A DNA stretch of 64,000 nucleotides from JBFMDN01 sp040753915 (GCA_040753915.1 JBFMDN010000007.1:62001-126000), one strand, 5' to 3'. Shown: positions 9,086-19,160, counted from the first letter of the stretch. The notes: generated from the sequence alone by a model not told the origin. A program made the numbers and translations.

Positions 9086-9637
9086 GTGAAGAGGGAGGGA
9101 GACAAGCCGAGTGGCTTCTTGGCTCTCGTGATCGCTATGCTGGTAAGTATCCCGATGGGCGCCGGTGCGGATGTGCTTTCCGAGCGATCCGCAGATGAAG
9201 TACTCGAGAGCAGCGAATTTGTGATACAACCGCGGCCGAATTACGAAGGGGCTTTCTGGATTGTGGAAGACCGGACCGGAAAGATCATCGGGTACGCCCC
9301 GTGGGATGCGGTAGGCAGAAGGTGGACTCTATTTACACTCAAGGGTGAGTATCGCGGTTTTCTCCAGGCCACTCTTGGCACAACTGTCCCACCCCATTAC
9401 CAGCAGTATCTGTATTACGGAGGGGATAATCGGTACAAGGGCCTGTACGTGGCGGCATTGGGGGGAAGACCTGTCGCTCCGGAGTTGCCGGAGGGGGAGC
9501 TCGGCGGCGAGCTTCAATACTTTGCCAGAGGCAACATTCCTATTGATATGCCGGACATCCGTATCGAGGTGGCCCCCCTGAAGAGATTCCCTGACGGAGT
9601 AGATGTTTCTCCATTAACGAAGTCTACGACGCGCTAG
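9086..9637 (+). CDS. Secreted protein of unknown function
   Basis: A 183-residue protein with an N-terminal signal segment (residues about 11-28, FLALVIAMLVSIPMGAGA) and a soluble remainder. No family recognised. The mature part alternates short beta-like stretches (GAFWIVEDRTGKIIGYAPWD, WTLFTLKGEYRGFLQA) that resemble a small beta-sheet repeat. GTG is the start, with GAGGA at 9074-9078. It stands alone between divergent polysaccharide genes behind its own promoter candidate, so an envelope role is likely but unproven. Confidence 0.6.
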   Translation: MKREGDKPSGFLALVIAMLVSIPMGAGADVLSERSADEVLESSEFVIQPRPNYEGAFWIVEDRTGKIIGYAPWDAVGRRWTLFTLKGEYRGFLQATLGTTVPPHYQQYLYYGGDNRYKGLYVAALGGRPVAPELPEGELGGELQYFARGNIPIDMPDIRIEVAPLKRFPDGVDVSPLTKSTTR

Positions 9638-9913
9638 TCTTGTCTCTCTGATAGTGCAACCGTACATTTCACGGCCCGCTCCACAGACCACCTCGAAGAG
9701 TGGTAGGCAGGGAACGCGGCCCTGCCGATACGTGGGACAGACGTCAATCGCCGGGTGCGTGGTGAACGTCAGCCCGATGGCTTCGCCCCAACGTGTTCAA
9801 CAAAGTCTCCCGCCACCATGACCGCGCGGTCCCAAGCCAATCAAGAGCACCGAGCGGGGGCTTTCGATTCCGATCGTGCTATCGTCCAAACGCGTATGTG
9901 ATAGGATTCGCAG

Positions 9914-11350
9914 GTGAGCGAGCGAAACAGCATTCTCAAGAATACCATTGCACTGGCGGTTCCCAATGTCCTCAATCCGGTCGTATCCTTTGTTCTTATT
10001 CTTCTGATTTCTCGCTATCTTGGAGTTCAGGGCCTTGGCGAGTACTCCCTAATCTTGTCCTACTTCGGCATCTTCTCCACCCTGGCTTCACTCGGACTTG
10101 CCGACCTGCTCGTGAGAGAAGCCGCGCGGCGGCCGGGAGAGATGCACAACCTGTTCGCAAATGCCCTACTCTTCGGGGTCGTATCCTCCCTGGCAGCAAT
10201 GCTTGGAATGAACGCTGTGGTGGCCGTGCTCGACTACCAGCGAGAGATCGTGCTGGCATCATTCATCTGTTCCTTTGCCCTCATAGCTTCGACAGGCGCG
10301 ACCTATGCGGAGGCGATGTTTCGCTCCCGCGAGCTTTCCGAGTACGTGGCACTCTGCTACGTGGTGGAGAACGCTATTCGAGTGGGAGTATGTGTTTTTC
10401 TCTTGCACAGGGGGTTCGGTATCCCAGCGCTTTTCTACGCGTTTATGGGCACACGCATGCTGGGAGCTCTCTTCATCTACCTGCTATACCTTCATGTACT
10501 GGGAAGACCCACATGGAGCCAAAATCGGGAGATGTGGAAGCTACTGGCCGGACAGGCTGCCACATTTGCCAGTATAGCCATATTCTCGACAATCCACCTG
10601 AGCGTAGACCAAATCATGCTCTCGAAGCTCGCTAACATTGAGTCAGTCGGCATTTACAGCGCAGCAGACAGGCTCTTGACCATCTGCAAGACCTTTCCTG
10701 CCGCGTTTGCCTCTGCGCTACTTCCTTTCTTTACCAAGGCGTACGTTGACGGGAGAACCCCCCTGGTCGATCTCGTCATGAAGTCCGTCCGGTACCTGAT
10801 GCTCACCTTGCTTCCTGTGGTGATAGGCACCGTGATCCTGGCAGACCGTTTCATTGTGTTGATCTACGGAGCGAAATTCATGGAGTCAGTGGAGGTGCTG
10901 CGGTTGCACATTGTCTCGCTGATCCCGTTCAGTCTTGTGTTCCTCTTGGCTCAAACCCTCATTGCAACGGACAAGCAGGCCGTTGATCTCAAGATCAACG
11001 TCGTTGCAGCGGTGTTGAACGTGGTGTTGAATTTCGCTCTCATTCCCCCGTTGGGAGTCATTGGCTCCGTCCTCGCCACCCTTATCACTGTGGTGGCGTT
11101 CTATTTTCTTCAAAACATCTACATTCGGAGCTACCTGTTCTCTGTTTCTCTGGCCAAGGTTTCCGTGCGCCCCCTCGCTGCAGCTCTGGGAATGGGCGTC
11201 GTGACGTACGGCTTGCGCGGACAAAACGTGTTTCTCAATGTGGCGATTTCCGCGATGGCATACTTTGGCCTTGCATGGGGTCTTCAGGCCGTTTCCAGAG
11301 AAGATGTCCGCGCTTTGGCAGCGATCTTCTCCCAGACCCGGGTGAGATGA
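9914..11350 (+). CDS. Wzx-type polysaccharide flippase
   Basis: A 478-residue MOP-superfamily membrane protein with about 12-14 hydrophobic helices. The N-terminal part (LILLISRYLGVQGLGEYSL) is characteristic of Wzx/polysaccharide biosynthesis proteins, which flip undecaprenyl-linked repeat units across the inner membrane. The start is GTG. It is followed nine bases later by the CapK-like gene, so the genes from here to 13881 look like one operon. With the Wzy-like gene at 1-1292 and Wzz-like genes it completes a Wzx/Wzy pathway. Confidence 0.85.
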   Translation: MSERNSILKNTIALAVPNVLNPVVSFVLILLISRYLGVQGLGEYSLILSYFGIFSTLASLGLADLLVREAARRPGEMHNLFANALLFGVVSSLAAMLGMNAVVAVLDYQREIVLASFICSFALIASTGATYAEAMFRSRELSEYVALCYVVENAIRVGVCVFLLHRGFGIPALFYAFMGTRMLGALFIYLLYLHVLGRPTWSQNREMWKLLAGQAATFASIAIFSTIHLSVDQIMLSKLANIESVGIYSAADRLLTICKTFPAAFASALLPFFTKAYVDGRTPLVDLVMKSVRYLMLTLLPVVIGTVILADRFIVLIYGAKFMESVEVLRLHIVSLIPFSLVFLLAQTLIATDKQAVDLKINVVAAVLNVVLNFALIPPLGVIGSVLATLITVVAFYFLQNIYIRSYLFSVSLAKVSVRPLAAALGMGVVTYGLRGQNVFLNVAISAMAYFGLAWGLQAVSREDVRALAAIFSQTRVR

Positions 11351-11359
11351 GGGAATCGC

Positions 11360-12745
11360 GTGAGGGTGGTACTAAAGCAATTTTATGAGACATTCCCTAC
11401 AGCCCTCAAGGAATGGGCCCAAGTCGCGTATCATATGCTCCCCGCTGGGTGGCGATACGGGAAAGCATATAGGGATGCACTTTCTTTGTTCTGCGAGAGC
11501 GATTGGTGGGACGAAGGTAAGCTGAGAGAATATCAAGAGGAGCGGCTTCGTCGGCTCATCCACCATAGTTACGAGCATGTTCCCTATTACCGGGAGGTGT
11601 TTCGAGAAAGAGGGCTGACGCCAGGGGACATCAGCGGGATCGCAGACCTGCCCAAGTTGCCGATCCTGACGAAGGATGTGGTGAGGCTGCGGCGGCAGGA
11701 TCTCTTGGCGAACAATATCGCTCGCACGTCTATGGAAGCTGCGCATACGAGCGGATCGAGCGGGACTCCGCTGGATTTCTACATGGATAAGAGAACGAGA
11801 CCAGTGGATCGAGCCCTGGCGCTCCGAAGAATTCTTTGGCTGGGATATCGCCCGGGAGACGTAATCGCCTATTTCAAGGGGCTTCCTCTGGTCAATCCCA
11901 GTCGATACATTCGATATTTTCCCGGCGCCGGCGAGCTGCGTGTCTCTTTCCATACCGTGAATGAAGGTCGTCTCAACGAGATGGTGAATGCCCTGATTCG
12001 CTACAGACCAACCTTCGTGGATGCGTGGCCGTCGTGCCTCTCCATTCTGTCCCGGTGGATCGAGCGCACTGGCAGAAGCGTGCCCGCTCCGAAGTACATC
12101 GTTACCGCTTCAGAGAATCTGTACCCCCATATCAAGGACAAGATCGAATCCGTTTTCCAAGCTCCGGTGATCGATTGGTACGGTCAGGAGGAGTCGGTTG
12201 CAGTGGCTATGCAATGCGCCTATGGCCGTGAATACCACATCCAAATGGAGATGGGCATCGTTGAGCTGGTCTGCCCGGGCCAAGATCTCACTGGAGAGAT
12301 CGTGGGCACCTGTCTTCACAATTTCGCGATGCCGCTCCTTCGGTACAAGACAGGGGATCTCGCCGTGACGGGGGGCGGTGAGCCCTGTCCGTGCGGAAGG
12401 AAGCACCCGACCTTTGCCCGAGTCATGGGGCGAGACTCGGAACTGGTGATCGTCCCGGAAGGTCGGCCCGTTTCTCCGCTGATTCTCCATTTCGCGTTCT
12501 ACCATCTGGACGAGATCAAAGAGGCGCAAATCATCCAGGAGGACATCCATACCCTCCGGGTCAAGCTGGTCCCCTGGAAGGTCCTTTCGGAGCGGACTCG
12601 GCGAGCCGTCGTCGACGAGCTCCATGATCGACTCGAATCGCCATCCATGAGCGTTATCGTGGAGGAAGAGGCCGAAATCGCAAAGACGAGAGGAGGCAAA
12701 CGTCCCTTCGTGATAACGAAGCTCAATGTGGAGGATTACCTCTGA
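11360..12745 (+). CDS. CapK / phenylacetate-CoA-ligase-like adenylate-forming enzyme
   Basis: A 461-residue member of the PaaK/CapK branch of adenylate-forming enzymes. Visible motifs are the phosphate-binding loop HTSGSSGTPL (around residue 131), a DWYGQEE segment and YKTGDLAV near residue 335. Relatives within capsule loci are common and probably activate an acyl group for glycan decoration, but no reaction has been generally established. The start is GTG, with a GAGGG stretch upstream. The position between a flippase and a glycosyltransferase argues against phenylacetate catabolism. Confidence 0.8.
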   Translation: MRVVLKQFYETFPTALKEWAQVAYHMLPAGWRYGKAYRDALSLFCESDWWDEGKLREYQEERLRRLIHHSYEHVPYYREVFRERGLTPGDISGIADLPKLPILTKDVVRLRRQDLLANNIARTSMEAAHTSGSSGTPLDFYMDKRTRPVDRALALRRILWLGYRPGDVIAYFKGLPLVNPSRYIRYFPGAGELRVSFHTVNEGRLNEMVNALIRYRPTFVDAWPSCLSILSRWIERTGRSVPAPKYIVTASENLYPHIKDKIESVFQAPVIDWYGQEESVAVAMQCAYGREYHIQMEMGIVELVCPGQDLTGEIVGTCLHNFAMPLLRYKTGDLAVTGGGEPCPCGRKHPTFARVMGRDSELVIVPEGRPVSPLILHFAFYHLDEIKEAQIIQEDIHTLRVKLVPWKVLSERTRRAVVDELHDRLESPSMSVIVEEEAEIAKTRGGKRPFVITKLNVEDYL

Positions 12746-12768
12746 GTGATTCGCAGAAAATACCTGTC

Positions 12769-13881
12769 TTGATGGTGGGCCCGGTGCCCCCACCGTACGG
12801 CGGGATCGCGTCCGTCATGGAGGATATTGTTTCGTCGACGCTTTCGAGGGAATTCGCGTTCGACGTCTTCCCCAGATCAGCGGGTTTTCCGGAAGGGGAA
12901 GATTTTTGGAGTAGGAACCTGTTTCGGTTGAAGCGGTTCTTCCAGTTTTTCCGGCGCGTGAGGCACGGACGATACGGTCTTGTGCATATTCATTCCGCGG
13001 ACCCCGTGTTTCTCGGCACGACCATATTCATGGGCCTTGCCCGTTTTGCTGGGTCGCGTATCTTGCTTCACATGCATGGAACGGACTGGGAATGGTTTTA
13101 CGATGCGGCACCTCCGCTCAGGAAGCTTTACACGCGTTTCGGACTGCGACTCGCCGATCGCATCCTTGTTCTCTATTCTCTCTGGCGTGAAAACATCAAG
13201 AACCTGGGAATAAAAGCCGAAATAGACGTGCTTCCGAACTTCGTTCATGGGACGGAACCTCCCGACCCGGGTACGGTCCGCCAAATGCGACAATGGCTCG
13301 AGATTGAAGAGGGCGCTTTCGTCGTCGTTACCGTGGGTACTGTAGGGTGGCGAAAGGGCACTTTCGACATTCTCAAGGCCTTGCCGGCCATAGAAAAGAA
13401 GGATCCGACCACTCGGTTCATTTTTGTGGGAGGCGAAGAGAAGCCGGGGGAATGGGATCAGCTTATGGCTATTGTTCAAAGAGATGACCTCGAAACCTTT
13501 GTGCGTTTCACCGGGGAGATCCCGCGGTCGAATATCGCGGGGATCCTCGCATTGGGGGACGTGTTCTTGCTCCCGTCCTACATCGAAGGTATGCCTATTT
13601 CGATTATCGAAGCCATGAGAGCAGGATTGCCGGTGATAGCATCAAGGGTGAATGCCATCCCGGATTTGATACGGGACGGTGTGTCAGGCATTCTCATTAG
13701 CCCTGGAGACCCGGAAGGCATAGCCTCAGCGGTTCTGGCGCTGAAGACGAACCCTGTCCTGCGAAGACAACTGGCTCACGGGGCCCGAAACGCATTTGAG
13801 GAACGGTTTGAATTTGGCGTGGCCATGGCTCGGTTGAGGGTCGTGTACGAGCAACTTATCGGTCCGGGAATACCCGGGTGA
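12769..13881 (+). CDS. Glycosyltransferase family 4
   Basis: A GT-B glycosyltransferase of about 370 residues. It begins MVGPVPPPYGGIASVM (the glycine-rich loop after beta-1). It contains HMHGTDW, LPNFVHG, TVGWRKGTFDILKAL and the E-x7-E motif EGMPISIIEAMRAG. Start choice is open: TTG 12769 and ATG 12772 have no ribosome binding site, whereas GGAGGA at 12730-12735 sits six bases before an in-frame CTG at 12742 that overlaps the upstream stop as CTGA and would add nine residues completing the first beta strand. It probably adds one sugar of the repeat unit. Confidence 0.82.
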   Translation: MMVGPVPPPYGGIASVMEDIVSSTLSREFAFDVFPRSAGFPEGEDFWSRNLFRLKRFFQFFRRVRHGRYGLVHIHSADPVFLGTTIFMGLARFAGSRILLHMHGTDWEWFYDAAPPLRKLYTRFGLRLADRILVLYSLWRENIKNLGIKAEIDVLPNFVHGTEPPDPGTVRQMRQWLEIEEGAFVVVTVGTVGWRKGTFDILKALPAIEKKDPTTRFIFVGGEEKPGEWDQLMAIVQRDDLETFVRFTGEIPRSNIAGILALGDVFLLPSYIEGMPISIIEAMRAGLPVIASRVNAIPDLIRDGVSGILISPGDPEGIASAVLALKTNPVLRRQLAHGARNAFEERFEFGVAMARLRVVYEQLIGPGIPG

Positions 13882-14168
13882 GAGCCGGAGGACTGCTTGG
13901 TCGACAGAGCACCCAGGACCGCCCACGGCGCAGGGGGCAAATCTCTCCGGTGGCAGAGCGGTACTACGAAGCTTCGGTGAGGACACACCGCGATGACTGC
14001 ATGGTGACCGGCGGTTACCTCTGCGGTGGGGCCTTAAGGAGGACGGCGTTGGCAGAGCGATCTCGTGTCTGCGAAAGGTTTGGTGACGGGCTCTTGGTGA
14101 AGGGCTGCCCCAATGATTTCGGGGGAATTGTCCCACGGGTTCGGTTTAAGTCCTGAGAGGAATTCCGT

Positions 14169-15569
14169 ATGTTCGAGCAATACCGTCCATACAAGCTCAG
14201 GCTGATGCTTATGGACGTCGTGCTGACGATCATAGCTCTGGGGTTGATTGAGCAGGCGAGACCGTACTTGCCCGGCCGGCTCATTCTCGCGGGTGAGGCA
14301 ATTCCCAATCCCGTCCTTTATCTTATCGTCGCTTTGCTGTGGCATGCGGTCTTCGCGGTAACAGGGGCATACGACAAGAGGGATTTGCCAAATTTCTTCA
14401 ATCAATTTCGACGACTGACATTCTCCTATTCTCTGTCAGTTCTCCTCTTCGCCGGTATTCTCTTTTTCACATTCCGTGATATTTCACGGTTACTGGTGAT
14501 CTATTTCTCAATACTAAATTTCCTGTTTCTCTTTACCGCCCGTTTCGTGATGACCCGGTTCCTTAAGTCTATTCGAGCTGAGGTCCACGGGGGGGCCATT
14601 CTCATAGTGGGGGCAACCGATAACGGCATATATCTCGCCAAAGACATCATGGACGACCACGAGAACACTGTACGGGTGGTTGGCTTCATCGACGATCAGC
14701 CGATCGCAAGCAGCGACCTTCCCGCGCCTCTCCTCGGTTCCACCGCGGACATGGAACGGATCATAGAAGAGGAAGGCATAGACGTGGTGGTCCTCGCGCT
14801 CGCAGAACACTGCGCTCGGGATCTCGACGGCCTCGTGTTTCGGCTAGATCCCCTGCCGGTTCGGATCTACGTAGTTCCTGATTTTTCGAGACTCTCCTTG
14901 GTGAGCACTGACATCGAGACCATAGGAAACCTTGTGGTTATCGGTATTCGTGAGCCAGTCATCAAAGGGCATAGAAGAGTTGCCAAGCGGGTGTTCGATT
15001 TTGTGGTGAGCTTGCTGGGAATCGTGTTCACATGGCCCATTCTCGTGCTCATAGCTGTTGCCGTGAAGTTGGACTCCCCCGGCCCTGTGATCTACGTGGC
15101 CAGACGTGTGGGCGAAAATGGCAAGCTGTTCGACATGTACAAATTCCGAACCATGGTCGTAGACGCTGAGAGGCTCCAAAGCCTCGCAACGGAAACAGAC
15201 GAGCACGGAAGACCTATCTACAAGGTAAAGTCCGACCCCCGCGTCACTCGAGTAGGACGTTTTTTGCGTCGCACATCCCTTGACGAGCTCCCCCAATTGG
15301 TCAACGTGCTCAAGGGGGAAATGTCTCTCGTTGGCCCCAGACCCGAGCAACCGTTCATCACGCAAACGTACGATCACTGGCAGTGGCAGAGACTGTCTGT
15401 GCCACCGGGCGTCACGGGGCTATGGCAAATCTCCGGCCGCAGTGACTTGCCCATGCATCTGAATACCCAATACGACATATTCTACGTGAGAAACTACTCG
15501 ATTCTCTTGGATCTGAAGATCCTTCTCAAAACCTTGATCGTGGTGCTCAAGGGCAAAGGAGCCTACTAG
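14169..15569 (+). CDS. Polyprenyl-phosphate glycosyl-1-phosphate transferase (WbaP/WcaJ family)
   Basis: A 466-residue initiating enzyme that moves a sugar-1-phosphate onto undecaprenyl phosphate. The N-terminal half has four hydrophobic helices and a Rossmann-like CoA-binding-type domain (GGAILIVGATDNGIYLAKD). The C-terminal catalytic domain shows KRVFDFVVSLLGIV, RRVGENGKLFDMYKFRTM, TSLDELPQL and GEMSLVGPRPE, all standard for bacterial sugar transferases. The ATG follows GAGAGGA. A gap of 287 bases separates it from the preceding operon. No other initiating transferase was seen in the locus. Confidence 0.92.
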   Translation: MFEQYRPYKLRLMLMDVVLTIIALGLIEQARPYLPGRLILAGEAIPNPVLYLIVALLWHAVFAVTGAYDKRDLPNFFNQFRRLTFSYSLSVLLFAGILFFTFRDISRLLVIYFSILNFLFLFTARFVMTRFLKSIRAEVHGGAILIVGATDNGIYLAKDIMDDHENTVRVVGFIDDQPIASSDLPAPLLGSTADMERIIEEEGIDVVVLALAEHCARDLDGLVFRLDPLPVRIYVVPDFSRLSLVSTDIETIGNLVVIGIREPVIKGHRRVAKRVFDFVVSLLGIVFTWPILVLIAVAVKLDSPGPVIYVARRVGENGKLFDMYKFRTMVVDAERLQSLATETDEHGRPIYKVKSDPRVTRVGRFLRRTSLDELPQLVNVLKGEMSLVGPRPEQPFITQTYDHWQWQRLSVPPGVTGLWQISGRSDLPMHLNTQYDIFYVRNYSILLDLKILLKTLIVVLKGKGAY

Positions 15570-15692
15570 TGCTCTATCCCTCAAGTGCTTTTGCGAATAA
15601 CTGCCTGACGGGCTCCGAGGCGCTACCATGACGAGGGCCGGAGAGAGGAACGATCGTGGGCACGTGTGTGGGTATCCGATTGAGATTGCCTC

Positions 15693-15712
15693 ATTTCCGC
15701 TTTCGCGGAAAT
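15693..15712. other. Perfect 8-bp-stem hairpin upstream of the beta-helix gene
   Basis: ATTTCCGC, a TTTC loop and GCGGAAAT. It is not followed by a T-run, so its role as terminator or processing site is unknown. Confidence 0.4.
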
Positions 15713-15765
15713 CGCAGCGATGAAGGAGGACCGCACTTGTCTGCCGACCACAAGAGAGGCACTCC

Positions 15766-17298
15766 TTGAAAGCACTTATGCTGAAGGCAATGTTCTTTGC
15801 CGTTATGAGTTGGGGGTTCGCAATCTATGCCGGCGCGGCAGTTTACCATGTGGACGCTTCTCGAGGCTCGGATCTCAACCCCGGAACCGACGCCGAACCA
15901 TTCAAGACAGTGCGTCGAGCCTCAGAAGTTCTCGAGCCTGGAGACACCGCGCGAATTCACGAGGGAGAATACCACGAGCAGATCGTAGGGGGAAAATCGG
16001 GTCGTGAAGGTGCGCCCATTGTGTACGAAGGAGTCGATCCTGACAAGGTCATACTGAAAGGGAGCGTTCTCGTCAAAGACTGGGTGAGAACCGGAACGAG
16101 CTGGATCAAGCAAGGCTTGGCACCCGTTACTCCGGAAAACGCTTTCGTCATGGTGGATGAGAGGCGACTGCTCAAGAGGGTAGACCGCGTCGAGGCGCTC
16201 TTCCCCGGATCTTTTTTCCTCAGCCGGGACGGAGTCTATGTCATTCGCCTTTGGCGTGATGCCGATCCCAACACGAGCCACTCTGTCGAGGTGTACGAAT
16301 ACGATTTCGCGTTCAATTCGGGAGATCGATGGAATGGCACAGCAAAGCGATGGATCGTGCTGCGAACCATGACTCTGGAGAAATACGGGACCTATGCCGT
16401 GTCCACAGACGCTCATCACCCTCAGGCAAATTCTCATTGGGAGTTGGATCGGCTGAAAGTACGGTATAATCACGCGGAAGGGATTTTCTATTGTCTAGAT
16501 GATTGGTATGTTCACGACTGCGAGTTCGTGAGGAACGGCGGCCATGGTTGTCAGCTCAACGGGGCGCGAGTGCGCTTCGTCCGGAACGTGAGCTCGGAAA
16601 ACGAGTGGTTCGGACCTTCCGGCGACGGCGGGTGTGGAGTCCTTATCGGGCCTGATGCCACGGCGCATTCCTGCGAGATATCGTACAACGTCTTTGAGAA
16701 CAATGGGCATCAGTCCGGTTATGGGTGCGGAGTCTATTTGGAGGGAAGATCGAGAGGCAACTACGTGCACAACAACCTCTTGATAGGAGGATCTGCTGCT
16801 GGGGTCGGCTTTTACGGGTCATCGAAAAATCTCGTCTACGACAACGTCTTGATTGAAATCGCCGCTGGATCGGAATGGGATTTTGCTGCGGCATTCGTCT
16901 TGCACCCCAGCATTGAAGGGGCTCCCACTGAGCCTCAAGCCAATCTGATCGAGCGGAATATCGTCTGGGGATGCCCTCGGCCTATAGCGGTGCAGAAACG
17001 GACGAAGGAAGGCTCTCCCGAATCGTTCAATCGATTTGTAAACAATGTCTTCGCTCGATGTCGATTCGAATCGTCGGCCGATGCAGCAGAAGCGGTCGCG
17101 CTAGAATCCAACCGTTGGCTCCAGTGCCCTCTTGAGGGTAGCAATCAGTCTACGGGCCTCGGAAAAAGGCTAAAGCGTTCGCTTCGAAAGCTTCTGAACC
17201 GAGAAGCGACCATTGCCGGTGAGCGCGTTGAGGGGAGCTCGGTCGAAGGAAAGATTATTCCCAAAACCACGGATTCGCAGGATCGAGCTGCACAGTGA
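15766..17298 (+). CDS. Secreted right-handed parallel beta-helix protein
   Basis: About 510 residues with an N-terminal signal peptide (hydrophobic residues 5-24, cleavage near Y-A-G-A-A). The opening V-Y-H-V-D-A-S-R-G-S-D-L-N-P-G-T is the start signature of pectate-lyase-like beta-helix proteins. Successive N-G/N-N turns (NYVHNNLLIGG, KNLVYDNVL) fit a right-handed parallel beta-helix (PbH1 repeats). Such proteins in polysaccharide loci are often lyases or epimerases acting on the exported polymer, but no catalytic triad can be assigned. The TTG start at 15766 has GAGAGG upstream, and ATG 15778 is the alternative. Confidence 0.75.
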   Translation: MKALMLKAMFFAVMSWGFAIYAGAAVYHVDASRGSDLNPGTDAEPFKTVRRASEVLEPGDTARIHEGEYHEQIVGGKSGREGAPIVYEGVDPDKVILKGSVLVKDWVRTGTSWIKQGLAPVTPENAFVMVDERRLLKRVDRVEALFPGSFFLSRDGVYVIRLWRDADPNTSHSVEVYEYDFAFNSGDRWNGTAKRWIVLRTMTLEKYGTYAVSTDAHHPQANSHWELDRLKVRYNHAEGIFYCLDDWYVHDCEFVRNGGHGCQLNGARVRFVRNVSSENEWFGPSGDGGCGVLIGPDATAHSCEISYNVFENNGHQSGYGCGVYLEGRSRGNYVHNNLLIGGSAAGVGFYGSSKNLVYDNVLIEIAAGSEWDFAAAFVLHPSIEGAPTEPQANLIERNIVWGCPRPIAVQKRTKEGSPESFNRFVNNVFARCRFESSADAAEAVALESNRWLQCPLEGSNQSTGLGKRLKRSLRKLLNREATIAGERVEGSSVEGKIIPKTTDSQDRAAQ

Positions 17299-17353
17299 CC
17301 GCCCTACAGGCAAGTGCTAGGCCGTCCTCCTGGGGAAGAAAGGTGGAAAGGTA

Positions 17354-18838
17354 ATGCCAGAAGAATCGCATTTTTCTCTCAGAGATGCTCTGGGGCTATT
17401 TTATAGAAAGATTGCCATCTTTAAGATTACCCTGGTCGTCCTGCCGCTCGCGGTGTTTCTGGCCTGCTTTCTCCTTCCTCCGGTGTACGAATCGACTGCA
17501 AAGGTCATCGTCACGGGAAAACAGGAAAACACGACCCTCTTGCAAGTGCCGGCGGACAGGGCAACCTCTTCCTTTTTTAACCTTAATGTGGATGAGATAG
17601 ATCTCAATAGTGAGATGGAGCTTCTGAAAAGCATAGATCTATGGATTCTTACTGTCAAAAAGCTCGGATTGAAATCCTTGAGAAAGAGCGATGAAGGCGC
17701 ATGGAAGGAACGCCTGCTGGGACGAATCAGGACATGGAAAAAAGAACTTTTTGGGGGCGAAGAAAGAAAGGAGCCGGGAAATCATGGGGAATCCCCGGAT
17801 ATTGTGGCTGCGGCCAAAAGCCTCATGGCAAATCTTAAGGTCGTTCCCACTCCCAAATCAAAAGTGCTTGATTTGTCCTTCAGATACTCGGACCCAATCA
17901 TGGCAGAAAGGATCCTGTCGACCTTCTTGAATGAGTACGTTCCCTATCATCAGCAAGTGTATTCGATGCCAGAGGCTCAGGGGTTCTTCCAAAACCAGGA
18001 AGACATGTTTTTCGAGAAATGGCAGGACGCCCAGAACAAAGTGAAGGCGTTCAAGGCTGAATGGGGAATCTCATCTCCCGAAAAGCAGAAAGGCGAGCTC
18101 ATCGCTCTGATCAAGCAGATCCAGGAAGCTCTGGTGGGCCTCAATGCGAACCTGAACCAGTATGAGAAAATGCTGGTTCAGCTCAAGAGCGATTCGATGC
18201 CCACGGGACAATTGGCTCCTTCGCCTCAAAGAGGCAACGAAAACACCGTGATAAGTGTCATCGCTACGCAACTGTTTCGAGCAAAGCAGCAACTGGTCCT
18301 GACAAAACAGAATTTCGCTCCAGAGAGCAGGGAATATAGGGAAGCACAGGCTCTGGTGGAAAAGGTAACCGATCAGTTCATCAACACTCTCGAGACGGAG
18401 ATTGGTATCCTGAAAGCCAAGAAAGCGAGCCTGGAGAAAAGCCTAAACGAGAAGAAGGCCAGCCTGGAGATGCTCGAGCAAAAAACCGAAGAGCTGCGTA
18501 AACTGGAGCTCGCTGCCACCATAGAGAAAGAGCGCTACATTCAGTACGCATCGAAGCAGGAAGAAGCTCGAGTTGAAAGTGTGAAAGGCGGGCGCAAGCT
18601 CGTGAATGTGAGTGTGCTCGCCAGGCCTTTCACACCAGTTGCTCCCGTGTTTCCCCAGACGGCATTGATGGTTCTCGGAGCGTTCGTGGTGGCTGTTCCC
18701 CTTGGAATCGCATTGATCCTCATTGCAAACTTCTTGGATCACACCTTTGATACGCCCAGTGAGGTCGAGAATTCCACAGGAGTCCCCGTCTTGGCTTCGC
18801 TGACGAGGCTACCCAGGAACGAGGGTGCAAAGGCATAG
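17354..18838 (+). CDS. Wzz/GumC-type chain-length determinant protein
   Basis: A 494-residue polysaccharide co-polymerase. It has an N-terminal transmembrane helix (residues about 25-44), a periplasmic Wzz domain (VYESTAKVIVTGKQ), a long coiled-coil region (about residues 200-385, rich in K/E/L/Q), and a C-terminal helix (ALMVLGAFVVAVPLGIALIL) preceded by ARPFTPVAPVFPQ, the usual proline-rich lead-in. No cytoplasmic tyrosine kinase domain is attached. It sets polymer length together with the Wzy protein. ATG has AGGTGGAAAGG upstream. Confidence 0.85.
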   Translation: MPEESHFSLRDALGLFYRKIAIFKITLVVLPLAVFLACFLLPPVYESTAKVIVTGKQENTTLLQVPADRATSSFFNLNVDEIDLNSEMELLKSIDLWILTVKKLGLKSLRKSDEGAWKERLLGRIRTWKKELFGGEERKEPGNHGESPDIVAAAKSLMANLKVVPTPKSKVLDLSFRYSDPIMAERILSTFLNEYVPYHQQVYSMPEAQGFFQNQEDMFFEKWQDAQNKVKAFKAEWGISSPEKQKGELIALIKQIQEALVGLNANLNQYEKMLVQLKSDSMPTGQLAPSPQRGNENTVISVIATQLFRAKQQLVLTKQNFAPESREYREAQALVEKVTDQFINTLETEIGILKAKKASLEKSLNEKKASLEMLEQKTEELRKLELAATIEKERYIQYASKQEEARVESVKGGRKLVNVSVLARPFTPVAPVFPQTALMVLGAFVVAVPLGIALILIANFLDHTFDTPSEVENSTGVPVLASLTRLPRNEGAKA

Positions 18839-18848
18839 CGAGAGTGCG

Positions 18849-19160
18849 GTGAATCAGCTCCTCATGTGGCTACTCGTAGCAACTGTCCTCGTTCTCGGGT
18901 CCGGAAGCCTGCCGACCCAGGCGCGCGACTATACTCGCGGAATTATCGTGAGTGTGGAAGGCGATAGGCTCCGAGTGGAGACGGTAGACGAAATCACCTG
19001 GATTCTCGAGCTGATCCGGCCATGCCTGTGGTGTCGCGAAGACGTACCGGTGATTCTTCGCCCCCAGGGAATGCTGAGAGCAACCATCGAAGAGGAAGCT
19101 CCCGAGCGCATTTCAGCCGTGCACAGGACGCCGACACTGGTCATTCACCGTGGGCCGTGA
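18849..19160 (+). CDS. Small secreted protein of unknown function
   Basis: About 103 residues with an N-terminal hydrophobic signal (QLLMWLLVATVLVLGSGS) and a short beta-rich mature part that includes RGIIVSVEGDRLRVETVDEI and a CLWC motif. No family recognised. GTG 18849 is used, and GTG 18825 would overlap the Wzz gene by 14 bases. It is tightly linked to the Wzz gene and probably co-transcribed with it, so an envelope or polysaccharide role is likely. Confidence 0.5.
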   Translation: MNQLLMWLLVATVLVLGSGSLPTQARDYTRGIIVSVEGDRLRVETVDEITWILELIRPCLWCREDVPVILRPQGMLRATIEEEAPERISAVHRTPTLVIHRGP

